Shown here: in pieces, positions 31,061-41,500 of the stretch | Layout of the letters: every line of letters begins with the position of its first letter | How positions within the stretch are numbered: position 1 is the stretch's first letter | Assembly: GCA_029204225.1 (NCBI GenBank) | Contig: CM055093.1 | Span: 33,181,777-33,245,776 of the forward strand | Direction of reading: 5' to 3' | DNA: 64,000 bases | Source of the DNA: Diphasiastrum complanatum | Lineage: Eukaryota; Streptophyta; Lycopodiopsida; Lycopodiales; Lycopodiaceae | Notes under the pieces: model-generated | What the model was told of the DNA's origin: nothing | The model's database searches: none | What the model saw: only the letters and a program-made list of their open reading frames with translations | Position numbers and translations under genes: made by a program

Positions 31061-31444
31061 GAGATTTTTCAGATGGTCACTTATTGAGGTGCCTTCGCTC
31101 ATTCTGAGTGTCAGTATCTTCTTCCTCAAGAAGAGACGAGTGAACACATCTGAGGTCTTGTAGATGCTTGTAAGGATATCCCACGCTTCTTTGGAGGTGG
31201 TGTTGTTTGACATGTGAGCAATTTGAGTGTCTTTCAGATTCAGGGATACAATGGCAAGTGCTTTTCCATCCTTTGCTTCCCATGTTAGAAGCAATTCAGG
31301 TTCTACCAGCTTGGGTATTGAACCATTTACGTACCCCCACAGCTCTTTCTCGATCAGGATCATCCTCATCTTGAACTTCCACATGTGAAAGTCATCTTCG
31401 TTGAATTTGTTGATCAAGCGGATCTCTGAGGTTGAACCTTCCAT
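31050..31444 (-). pseudogene. Copia B gag N-terminal part
   Basis: From the ATG at 31444 it reads MEGSTSEIRLINKFNEDDFH, then ILIEKELWGYVNG and KEAWDILTSIYKTSD, the UBN2-type copia gag. It is open to the inversion junction near 31055, after SISDHLKNL. Confidence 0.85.
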
Positions 31445-31535
31445 AGCAATCGTATAGCAGAGATGAAACACAAACAAAAATAACAGTTCTATAGAATTAA
31501 AATAAGTCCTAGACTCTAGTAATCCAATGAACCTT

Positions 31536-31619
31536 GGCTCTGATACCACGTATTGTAAAAATAGTTGTGGTTGGTTCTGATACCACTGTTGGAATGTGTG
31601 GTTGTTGCTCTGATACCAC
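31536..31619 (-). other. Three primer-binding-site copies in the copia B leader
   Basis: CTCTGATACCAC or TTCTGATACCAC occurs at about 31537, 31575 and 31608, spaced 38 and 33 bp. Read on the minus strand each is TGGTATCAGAG, the complement of the initiator-Met tRNA 3' end used by plant copia elements. Only the copy next to the LTR should prime. Confidence 0.8.
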
Positions 31620-31622
31620 TCC

Positions 31623-32758
31623 TGTCGGAGAAAAAATAAATTTGTTATAACCACTAGCAGGATCGTGGATTACTTGGAGAATGGAGTTATGAACAGTTCT
31701 TTATGTGAGAAATCAGATTATCAGTGTAGGAGTCATAGACTGTCGTGAAAGAGAGATTGCAAAAACAATTAGACGTCTGAGACAACCATGCAATCCTCTA
31801 TTGCTGATAACCTAATATGAAGAGAGTGTAGAATCAATTCAGACGTCAGAGACAACCATACAAAACTCTTCTTAATAGTGTTTCTGTGAGAGGAGCGAGA
31901 GTTATCATTCAACAAGAATGCAATGAAGTAGAGAACAATAGCGAATCTGTATATTGAAGTTGTAAATACAACAATCAGACCACAATACAATTGCGCTGAT
32001 AAGCGCGTGATCCTACTAACAGTTTCAAGACAATTGCTAAGGTTCTGAATTCTCTCTCTCTCTCTCTCTCTCTATGATCACCAACTCTGAGGAGTCAGCT
32101 ACTAATAAGAGGGCGCTCTCCGCTATCTGAGCTTATGAATCTGCCTCTTCTTTTCATCTCTCTTATGTCCTTCAATCGCTCAATTACATGTATATATACA
32201 TATCAGTTGAAGGTCTCGTGCTAACTTAACTTTACAATTACAAGATTGATTAACAACTGTAAAACTGATCAAAGGATCAGTTTGTTGATGGAGCATGAAG
32301 GCTTTCAAGTCTGGTAACGACACTATGTGTATTTCTTATAGACTGAAAATGCGACACTCCTTGGCCTTTTGGCCGTTGCCTTTACCTGAGAGTAGCCTTA
32401 AGGTTTGGAAGACACCTTCGACATTTTGGAAGACACCTTCGGCATTTTTGGAAGACACCTTCGACATTTGTAGAGCAAGTGTCGCCTGTCAGAAAACCCG
32501 TGTAAAAACACAATGTCGGGTTTTTTTTTGTCTTTTTTGCTTGTTGAAAACTAAGTGTAAAAACATAGTGTTGGGTTTTTTCGCAATTTTCGCCTGTGCA
32601 AAAATGCGAGTAAAAAACCAGAGTGTAGCGACAATTAGTTCAAAAATGCAGACTGTTTAAAAACAGTTCATTTTCTACAAGTTACATTTGAGAGAGTAAA
32701 AATTTAGAGAAGGAAGGAGGGCTATTGGGATGAGTAGGAGTTAGATTAAATTCCAACA
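31623..32758 (-). repeat. Copia B 5' LTR
   Basis: Bounded TGTCGGAG on the left (next to the PBS) and TTCCAACA on the right. It holds a (TC)n tract at 32052-32074, an imperfect repeat with AGACGTC-GAGACAACCAT near 31770 and 31840, and three GGAAGACACCTTC units at 32406-32465. Confidence 0.65.
32406..32470. repeat. Three-unit minisatellite
   Basis: TTGGAAGACACCTTCGACAT repeats three times with a period of about 22 bp and one- to two-base changes, inside the copia LTR. Confidence 0.9.
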
Positions 32759-33040
32759 CCATCCACCTAGGGGAGTAAACCTTCACCCTTTAGTATCAGC
32801 GATGTCTTAACTTTCCATGCTAGAAAGTTAGATCCTGAAGAATCCAGAACTGTACATATCTCGCTCTGTATGCTGCTGATTGAAGCCATTGCTTCTTGAA
32901 TTCGTGTACACTTGTTGATGGTTGATCGTTTGAATGCTCAGCCCCCTGGATCTGATTGCGTTTGGCTATGTCAGACTTTGACAAGGTAGGCTCTGATACC
33001 ACTGATGACAAGAAATGCGCTAATTCTAGCCAAAACCACT
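32759..33040 (-). mobile_element. Copia A 5' remnant (leader, PBS, LTR tip)
   Basis: GGCTCTGATACCACTGA at about 32989-33005 is a PBS on the minus strand. It is followed by TGACAAGAAATGC, the same LTR terminus as at 23760; the match stops near 33040. The 63-codon minus frame at 32820-33011 looks like leader/gag start. With 23760-27435 it suggests one element split by copia B. Confidence 0.6.
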
Positions 33041-34506
33041 CTAGAGTCGAAAATCTTCTCTAGGTCTTTACAAAAAGCTTAGGCACTATGTGATTTCCAA
33101 CAATATTTTCTATCAGATTTATGTAATTTTTTTCCTATAAAAAAAATCAACTATATAGGACATTTCTTTGGGAGATATGAACATTGCAATATTTTGAGAA
33201 TTTCACACATATAATTTATTTGATCTTTGCAAGATTGTGAGAATATTGCATGTACTTCATTCCTTTTGCAAGCTCGACCTTGTTACTCTCATCATTGCTA
33301 TCATTGCACTACCTTGGGTCCATGGATTCAACTGTGTCAAGTACTTTGCGATAAAGAACAATGACTTTTGCTGCAAGCATTCCTATTGCATGCTACCTTT
33401 CAGGCATATATAATTTTTAACTGCTTCAAAATTCTTAAAAATTCTTTAAAGAAAAGATTCATCCTACATGTAGAGGGCGAACAAGTTCCAACTCATCAAT
33501 GAGTTAGACAGTAAGATCGATTTGGGTGTCCATGAAGCTTGGAGAAAACAAGCAATCTTAATGAATTTGAGGCACATCCTTGGAAAATTTCTTATTTTTA
33601 TCTCCTTGGATGAGATCCTTTCTTCATGCACTTGGAAGTTTCATGTGTGATATAGTAATAGTTGAATGGTGTATGATTATAAACATTAATTATTGAAATG
33701 TACTATGATTAATCCCACTCTTAGTTTAGGCATCTTTCTAATGTGTCTAGACAGAGGTGTTTTCCATTGAACATTTTTCTTTCCAATTATGGTTTGACAA
33801 CCTTTTATCATGATGATTGCATGAATATCATCTTACACCAATCATGGGATATCATATTTAACAACGTTCCATTTAAAGTAAATGCCCACTCAAATATTGT
33901 CCTTTATACATAGTTTTCATCTTTCAAGAATACTTATCAAGGGCTTGAAATAAACTCTCCTCCCACCTCACTATTTTCCCATATGTTTCAAGTTAACCTT
34001 AGTTATAACTTAATATGATCCTATATGATTCACAAGCCATCAATTGTATCCCTTGTCCAATACTTAGCTAGAAAACAAACATTGCCAATCCTAGCTTTCA
34101 TAGTGCAAATGCTCAACAATTCAACATTTCGTCATGGGCAATCATAACAAAAAGATCTACATAGCTACAAAGTACAATTCACAAGTTATAATCATAGTAC
34201 TTATTTCCACATCTCAAGTTAGAACTTATTGTGCCCACATGTTTCTACTCCATGTTATGTGATGCCAATCTATGGAACCAAGGGGTTACTTGGAAAGAGG
34301 TTATATATTTATGGCTACAAATTTTTTTCTCTCGATGAACATCATATTTTGCATCTAGGGTGTCTCATGATCCAAAGATGGTGAGGGCTTGAATGACGAA
34401 ACAAACATAGATCAAGCCTCCTTTAAGGGGATGCGAGTTTGAGATGCAAAATGAGCTACTCTTTATGCAAAATATTTTGATCTCTTTTTTGGGGATAGCG
34501 TATTCC
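33041..34506. other. Intergenic, no gene seen
   Basis: AT-rich DNA with no recognised domain. Frames near 34365-34885 are shadows of low-complexity sequence. Confidence 0.5.
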
Positions 34507-34536
34507 GCACCATCACTGGCATGCCAGTGATGGTGC
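34507..34536. repeat. 30-bp perfect palindrome
   Basis: The half-site is GCACCATCACTGGCA followed immediately by its exact reverse complement. A second small inverted repeat, CCATC-TAAG-GATGG, follows at 34542. It lies about 0.75 kb upstream of the HEN1 start codon. Confidence 0.95.
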
Positions 34537-34829
34537 AAACACCATCTAAGGATGGTGGTGGGTTCTCCACCACTACCTCGGCTCCTCTCCTTCCCCGTCT
34601 CTGCTTGCCCTTCCATCGTTGGATAGAATGGCCCCAACATTGCCATAGCAGTGGCAGTGTGGTACGCTGCTCCTCTTTTTTGGGCAGTTAAAAGTGTAGC
34701 GCCCCCCCCCCCCTTGGAAAACGTATCATTACACGCGTGAATGGCTTGCGTGACCATTGACGGGCGTAAACCGCAGCGCAAATTTCAATGAAAGCCTGCC
34801 ATTCAACCGTCTTTTCACCTTCCGGTTGC

Positions 34830-34858
34830 ACCCCCCCGCCCCCCCCCCCCCCCCCCCC
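34830..34858. repeat. C-rich homopolymer upstream of HEN1
   Basis: A run of C with a single G at 34838, about 430 bp before the start codon. A shorter C run occurs at about 34701. Confidence 0.9.
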
Positions 34859-34917
34859 ACACCCCCGACGGGCTAGTGGCCGCACGCCACCTTTTACGCC
34901 CTCCCAATTGGATCGCC

Positions 34918-34975
34918 GACACGTGTCATTCCCGCCACTCGGACTCCTCTCAACTATAGATCTTAGAAACGTGGC
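34918..34975 (+). promoter_or_regulatory. Palindromic G-box and ABRE-like site upstream of HEN1
   Basis: GACACGTGTC at 34918-34927 is a palindromic G-box, the core bound by plant bZIP and bHLH factors. ACGTGGC at 34969-34975 matches the ABRE core. Both lie 315-372 bp before the ATG. Function is inferred from motif only. Confidence 0.45.
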
Positions 34976-35048
34976 AAAATCGGAGCGCTTATAGAGATAT
35001 CCAACGGTAGATAGATTCGTCGTGCTAGCGTGCCATCCAAGGCTCTAT

Positions 35049-35083
35049 ATTCTCTCTCTCTCGCGCTCTCTCTCTCTCTTCTC
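35049..35083 (+). repeat. (TC)n tract, likely HEN1 5' UTR or core promoter
   Basis: CT-rich tract with one GCG interruption, following TCTATATT. Pyrimidine patches near transcription starts are common in plants, but the start site is not known. Confidence 0.6.
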
Positions 35084-35289
35084 CTGCTTTTAGTCCCGCT
35101 TTTTCTTTTGGTTTTTTTTTGCTCGCTTTCTCTCTCGCTTTCTCGTTTCTTTTCTTTCGATCTTCTGCTCTCCGATGCTTCATCTCCATCTCCATCATCT
35201 TTGCCCAAAATGTGTGTTATTCGTGCCTCCGATCATCTATGCACAGGGGTTGATGCAGGCATAGGTGTGTGAAAAATTCAAATACAGCA

Positions 35290-35577
35290 ATGACAACTCC
35301 CAAGGCAAAGCTGCATCAATTGTACAGCAATTCTGAGTCTAAGCCTCGCTATGTCACTGAAGCAGTGCTGCTTGACACTTCTGACCAATTTTCGGCGGCT
35401 GCTGCTGGCGGTGGCGGTGGCGGTGGCGGTGTTTCGGTGTCGCAGATTTTTGCTACATCAGCACAGCCCAGCTTTTTCTGCACGCTGCACCTGCCTGATG
35501 GCACAAGTGTGGTTTCCGAAACCTGTCGGCGCAAAAAGGATGCGGAGCAAGATGCTGCTCAAAAGGCATTGACTCAG
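35290..35577 (+). CDS. HEN1: HEN1 exon 1 (dsRBD1)
   Basis: It encodes 96 residues. A GGNGGN microsatellite at about 35400-35432 gives an AAAAGGGGGGGG tract in the loop between the first helix and the strands. The helix 2 signature [15 protein letters not shown] closes the domain. The exon ends in phase 0 at CAG|GTTGGT. Confidence 0.9.
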
Positions 35578-38500
35578 GTTGGTGGGTTGTTGGTTTTCAG
35601 ACAATTTGATTTTGAGTTCACATTTTTATACGCTAAAATTCTTCTTTGTGATCAAGCCTTTCAATTTCACGTAAAGCGACATGTATAATTATTGTGCCAA
35701 TAAGAAAGGCTGAAGATGAACTATTACCACCATTGGGAAGGGCTTGGTTTCTTGAGTATTGAATTGAATGCACTAAGTTTCTTGTGTATGATCAGGCCTC
35801 TCGCATTTAGGTAATTGTAGTGTGGAACAATTGTGTTATTAAGATAATCAGAAAATGAACTTGTTACAATTAGAAAGGGATTTGTTTCTTTGAGCAGCAA
35901 ACTTAGCTTGCCTAGCAGTTATGTATTTACTAATCCCTTCAACTAGTCAAAATGTTGCAGTTGTATCAATAACAGGTGGGCACACTTTTCATATATGATT
36001 GCAAGTGATATTATATGCAGAGCTAAGGACTAGCTTAGATTAGCTACAAACTTTTGGTAAGGATGAGATTGTCGTGAAAACTTTGTAATGGGAAGCTGCA
36101 TTGGAAAACGGTTATTGTGCCAAAGTACTTAAGACTTATAGCTGCTCTGGCAACAATTCTCTTTGTTAGCCATATTGCACATGTGGGGCTATAAAAATAG
36201 TTAACATTGTCAACATGTCACTTGAAAACTTTGGACTGGTTAATGAAGAAGAGCAGGAGGAGAAGAATAGAAGCTTATACTACAGAATTATCTATACATT
36301 AGTGCAATCTAATTATGTCCATGCACAAGGAGCTAGATGTCTAAAAGTAACCAAGGAACTAGTAATATTCAAAACAAAAGTCACAATATAATCCTCTCAT
36401 ATCAGAAAATCACTTACATCAACTGTTACAACTCCCACGAATCACCGATTGCCTTGAAGGTTATCGCACACCCCATACCAGTGACGACGCAACGTATCCG
36501 CCCATTCATAGGGTCACAACCGACCCACCCCCGTGCACTAGAGCTATCAACATCACATGCCTGATCAAGCCTCTTGTGATAACTGGTGTCCCATACCACC
36601 AGCCATCGCCCTTGGCTCTCCCTAGCACACATCTCCTGGCCTGGAGATACATCCTGGCTAATGCACATGCTCTCCATCCACCAACTCTCGGGTAGACTGA
36701 GTGAATGGCAAAAGGGAAACCCCACCATTATATAGGCATAGCATAGTGGGTCCCATCAAGCACGGTCCTACCGGCGACACATGACCACCTAGGATGGTGA
36801 TGCGTGGCACCAAAACATGTCGATAACGCCAGACTTGCGTCATGTCCCTTGCGAGGCCGTCACTGAAGGGCGTACCGTTATGGTACATAACATTCCCTCC
36901 CCCATAAAACCTTCCTTCTATGGGAAAAAACCACGGAATCTAAGTCGCAATTTGTCTTCCTTCTCCAAGTTGTCCTCATCATCTGACTTACCTTTCCAAC
37001 GAATCAGATGTTCAAAAATCAAACGATTTCTCAGCTAATGATGTCGAGTATCCATGATCTTGTTTGGTTCATGGGGTACAAAAGCAGTCAAATCCTCCAA
37101 TAACACTAGATCATCTGTTGGAATCAGGTTATCCTTTCCACCAAGTCGTTCCTTTTAAACGGCTAACATGGAATACAGGATGGACCTTAGTTCTCGCAGG
37201 GAGTTCTAGTTGATTCACAGCCCTACCAATCTTATTAACAATCTTGAAAGGACCGCTATAACGTGGAGATAACTTCGGACATTTCCTCGTTCGAAGTGTT
37301 TTATAGTCGTTTGGGATTCTAAGATACACCCAATCATCGATCTTAACTCGAGGAGAGCGGCTTCGGTTAGCATAGAATTTGGGCTCGATCCTGAGCTGAT
37401 CTAATGCTTTCCCTAGCCACTTGCAACATTTCCTGCATATCATGCAAGATATTTTTGCTGCAGCTTGTACTTTGAGACCTTTGAGTCCAACGGAGATAGG
37501 GGAACGAGGCTGAAAGCCGTACAAGAGCATAAAAGGACTAAAACTAGTGGCAGAATGCTTCATACTATTGTATGCGAACTCAACCATTGGGAGGTACTTT
37601 TCCCAATCTGATTGTTACCGGGAAACATATGCGCGAAGCATATCTTCCATCGATTGATTGACACGTTCGGTCTTCTGGGTGATCCGTAGACGAAAGACTT
37701 AAGGTAGTTTCCAATCTTTCAAAGACTGCCTGCCAGAACTTGCTAGTGAATATCACGATCACTAACAATATCGTTCCGCAAACCATACAACTTGAACAAC
37801 TTTTCAACGAAGAGTTGAGCAAGTTCCGACGCTTTGACAATGATTTTGGTTGGAATAAATTGCGCCATTTTGGTAAGCTTGTCAACTACTACCCAAATGG
37901 CATCGTGACCCTTCCTAGACTTGGGAAGTCCGACCACAAAATCCATGGAAATACTTTCCCTCTTCTTGCTGGGAATTTGCAACGGAATTAACAGACCAGC
38001 TGCTTTGAGTCTTTCCACTTTGTTCACTTGGCATTGTTCACACTTTTGAACATAAGCCTCGACATGACTTTCATTTTTGGCCAATAAAATTCTCTCTTAA
38101 CAAGGTTAAGTGTCCTTTGTATACCAGGGTGTTCTGCATTGGGGCTATCGTGCACTCATGCAGGATTTGGGCCCTAATGTCCACGATATCTCGCACACAA
38201 ACTTTTCCTCTACGGAAAAGTAAGCCATTCCTAATGGAATATTCATCAAGTATCTTCTCTTCGTGAGACTTCTTGGAATCCTGCTTTCCAAGATTGTTTC
38301 TCACAAAAGAGCTTCCTGCCAGGACTTCTTTCCAAATACGACCAAAAAACTCATCGGTCCGACAAAGATCTTGTAGAGAAAGATACAACTTGGATTGGAA
38401 CTCAGCAAAGCATAACTGATTAACCTCTCCAATCTGGCTCAAAGCATCAGCGACACAATTCAACGTACCACGATGATACTTAATGTTGAATTCGAACTCC

Positions 38501-41500
38501 TGAATGAGTTCGGACAACGGGCCTTACGACCTCTAAGGTCCGAGGCATCATAGATAAACTTAAGAGACTCATGATTTGTCATAACCACGAATTAAGATCC
38601 GTACAAATAATGTCTCCAGACCCTTACGTAATAAATCCTCAAGTTGCCTAGCAACCTCATCTTCTTTGTTAGGGCTCATCATGTATGGAAAAAGTGATAC
38701 AGGAGAGTTGTCGGGAAGGAGATCTATGTGATGGTCTACTCCCCTAGAGGGGGGAAGACCCTCAGGCAACTGCTCAGGGAATATATCACTATATTCCTCC
38801 CTAAGTCTTTTAAAGATTTTGCCCTCAGGGGTTGATTCTAAATTGACATCAGAAAAAGACAATGCTTTAGGGAAAGACGATACATCAACATTGAAATTAT
38901 GAGTAACAAAAGCATCCATGTAAGATTCATCTTTCAAATAACATAAATAGGAGTGATACTCAGAATCCAATAAGCATTGATTAGCCTCATGATTTGGAGA
39001 TCTGCAGGTACAGAGAGGGAGGAAGGAGAGGTACGAACTGCAAGGACAAGGCTCCAAGAATATCTTTGTTCAATATTTTAAGCAAGATCCACAAACTCTT
39101 TTAAGATTAAGAACATAGAGTTTATTAACATCCACTAAGTTTATTACTTCAACTTAGAGTTTTAATTCCAAGCCTTAGAATAAAAATTTGAAAGCATAAG
39201 AGCCCCCCCTTTTTTTTCTACACAGAATAGAGGACGCCTGCAGTCGTGCGCTGATGCCTGAATGCAGGTTGCGCTTGCCTATTGATTGCCATAAAAGCAT
39301 GAAGGGGGCACAATCCCCCCCCCTCCCCCCCCTGCCCCCTCTTCCGAATAGTGAATATGCCGTACGGAGTGTAAGGTCCGTAGCACCTGAATTACAGAGG
39401 TCGGAGAAGAGAAGAGGACGCGGCCCGCAGCTGCAAATCTGTGTTTTTTTTTTTTTGGAAGGCAAAGATTTCAAAGAAAAGAGAGGGGTTAACAAAAAAA
39501 AACAAGGTTAAATTTAAAAGAATAACCTTTAACTACTAAACTTATCTTCTTTTCTTGAAACCAAAGCAACACCTTTCAAGGAAACTTAAAGTTTGATAAT
39601 TTAAGCTATAAGATAAAGATTTAACAATTAAAATCAAGACAACTTCAAATTACTCAAACCATTAAGTTTTCTTGAAAAGTCATTGTTGAAAAATAAACAG
39701 TTTAACTAACTAATTTAATTTCCAGCAACCAACTACACTCAAATCAAAAATCCTCAAGAGATAAGGATTGAAGTTAACAAATTATCAGCCACATTCCCAT
39801 ACTAGAGAATACCAAGTCGCAAAAAGCGATAAAGGGAACGTTTGCACCTCGTAAAGGAAATCGGCTGCTCTGATACCAAATGTTACAACTCCCATGAATC
39901 ACTGATTGCCTTGAAGGTTATCGCACACCCCATACCAGTGACGACGCAACGTATCCGCCCATCCATAGGGTCACAACCGACCCACCCCCATGCATTGGAG
40001 CTATCGACATCACATGCCTGATCCAGCCTTTTGCGATAACTGGCGTCCCATACCACCAGCCATTGCCCTTTGCTCTCCCTAGCACACATCTCCTGGCCTG
40101 GAGATACATCCTGGCTAATGCATGTGCTCTCCATCCACCAACTCCCGGGTAGACCGAGTGAATGGCAAAGGGGAAACCCCACCACTATATAGACATAGCA
40201 TAGTGGGTCCCATCAAGCACAGTCCTGCCGGTGACACGTGGCCACCCAGGATGGTGACGCGTGGCACCAAAACATTCGTCATGCCCCTTGCGAGGCCGTC
40301 AACAAAGGGCGTACCGTTATGGTACATAACATCAACCATAGTCATATACAACTTTTACTGAATAAAGTATTTGGAGTACCAAAATTGAGACAATCAGATC
40401 TTGGTAAATCCTAAAGCTTTTGTCTAGGTTCTCAATCGAATGCTAAATATCTATTCGACTTCTTTCACATACGAATTACCTCCTCAAGACCAATGCAAAA
40501 CTACGAAAAAACTTTTTACTATAAAAAAAAGACCACAACTTTTTATCAGTATTTGATCATTACTACATCAGATATAACCTTGAGAATTACTTTAATGTAG
40601 TCATACTTTAATGTATGGATCATAGTTCTCAGGAACTATGATCCATACTAATTCATACTAATTATCATGGATATTGTATACTCTCATCGTTCCTATCAAA
40701 GAATAATTGTACTTGGTATTTAAGTGTGATCTCCCCTTTTACTTGGCCTAGACTTTTGAATTTTTATAAATTTTCCTTTATTTATTGTAAGGGAATTCCA
40801 CCATAGCTAATGTAAACGCTTCAGTTCTCGCTAATTGCATACCAAAACATAGGACTAACTATGCATCGCTTAGTTAGCCATCAAGGGATTTGTGCGTTAG
40901 TGACTTGGCCTTCATGCAGCCAGGGTAGTAGCTGATATGTAAATGAAACATCTTAGAAGTGCCAAAATTAATTTAAGCTATTATTTCGAATATCATTGTG
41001 CCGCACCACTTGCATTGTATAGCATATTGCTATTGTACGAGGTATTGGACTAACTTTGCATCCCTCGAAGATATCAAAAACTAACTTTTCTTTTTATGAT
41101 AAGAAACATAATTGATTGTGAGCTTCTATACTTAATTAGATATTGAAGCTACTGGTTTGACTTCAAGAAAGTGTCACTCTTACCTCATTTAGTGATGAAC
41201 TTTCTGTAGCTAGCGATAATAGCTTCTGCGATTTTTGGAACATTAAACTGAAGCTGTACTATATATTTGTGGCTCAACAAAGTGAGAATTGCTTCCTTTA
41301 TCAGATTGATACTGTTGCTGAAAAGCAATGTGTCGTCCACATACAAAGTGATAATGATACAGAAATGCTGCACTGACTTGAAGTAGACATTCGAATCTGA
41401 AGAGCTTGGTGTGTAGCCGTGATCAATAAGGAAAGTATTGATCCTCTAAAACCATGCCCGAGCAGATTGTTTCAAGCCATAAAGTGCTTTATGGAGGTTA

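Larger units (their letters stand above)
27436..32758 (-). mobile_element. Copia element B with diverged flanking LTR-like ends
   Basis: The internal region has gag (start codon at 31444), pre-integrase, integrase and a truncated RT, all on the minus strand. The LTR on the 5' side is about 31623-32758, bounded TGTCGGAG...TTCCAACA. A related, clearly diverged LTR-like block at about 27436-28528 ends AATCCAACA. The two blocks share words and order but are not near-identical, so they may come from different copies of one family. RNase H and most of RT are missing. No target duplication was found. Confidence 0.55.
36424..40331 (-). mobile_element. Ty3/gypsy element with paired LTRs and 5-bp target duplication, RT-deleted
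   Basis: LTRs are 36424-36892 and 39881-40331, both starting TGTTACAACTCCCA and ending GGTACATAACA. TCAAC flanks the element at 36419-36423 and 40332-40336. On the minus strand the PBS TTTGGTATCAGAGC lies next to the right LTR and the polypurine tract GGGGGAGGGAA next to the left LTR. Coding parts are a pre-RT region, RNase H, and the integrase with its C-terminal domain. The RT palm is missing. By eye the LTRs differ by about thirty mostly C/T changes plus one ~18-bp gap, so the insertion is not recent. Confidence 0.93.

Noticed and set aside
30700-31107. A + strand zinc-knuckle protein as a separate gene
   Set aside because: It is copia gag sequence inverted inside a minus-strand copia element.
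35290-35577. A stand-alone dsRNA-binding (DRB) protein exon
   Set aside because: Downstream exons join it in phase and carry the La-like block typical of HEN1, not a second DRB-type dsRBD.
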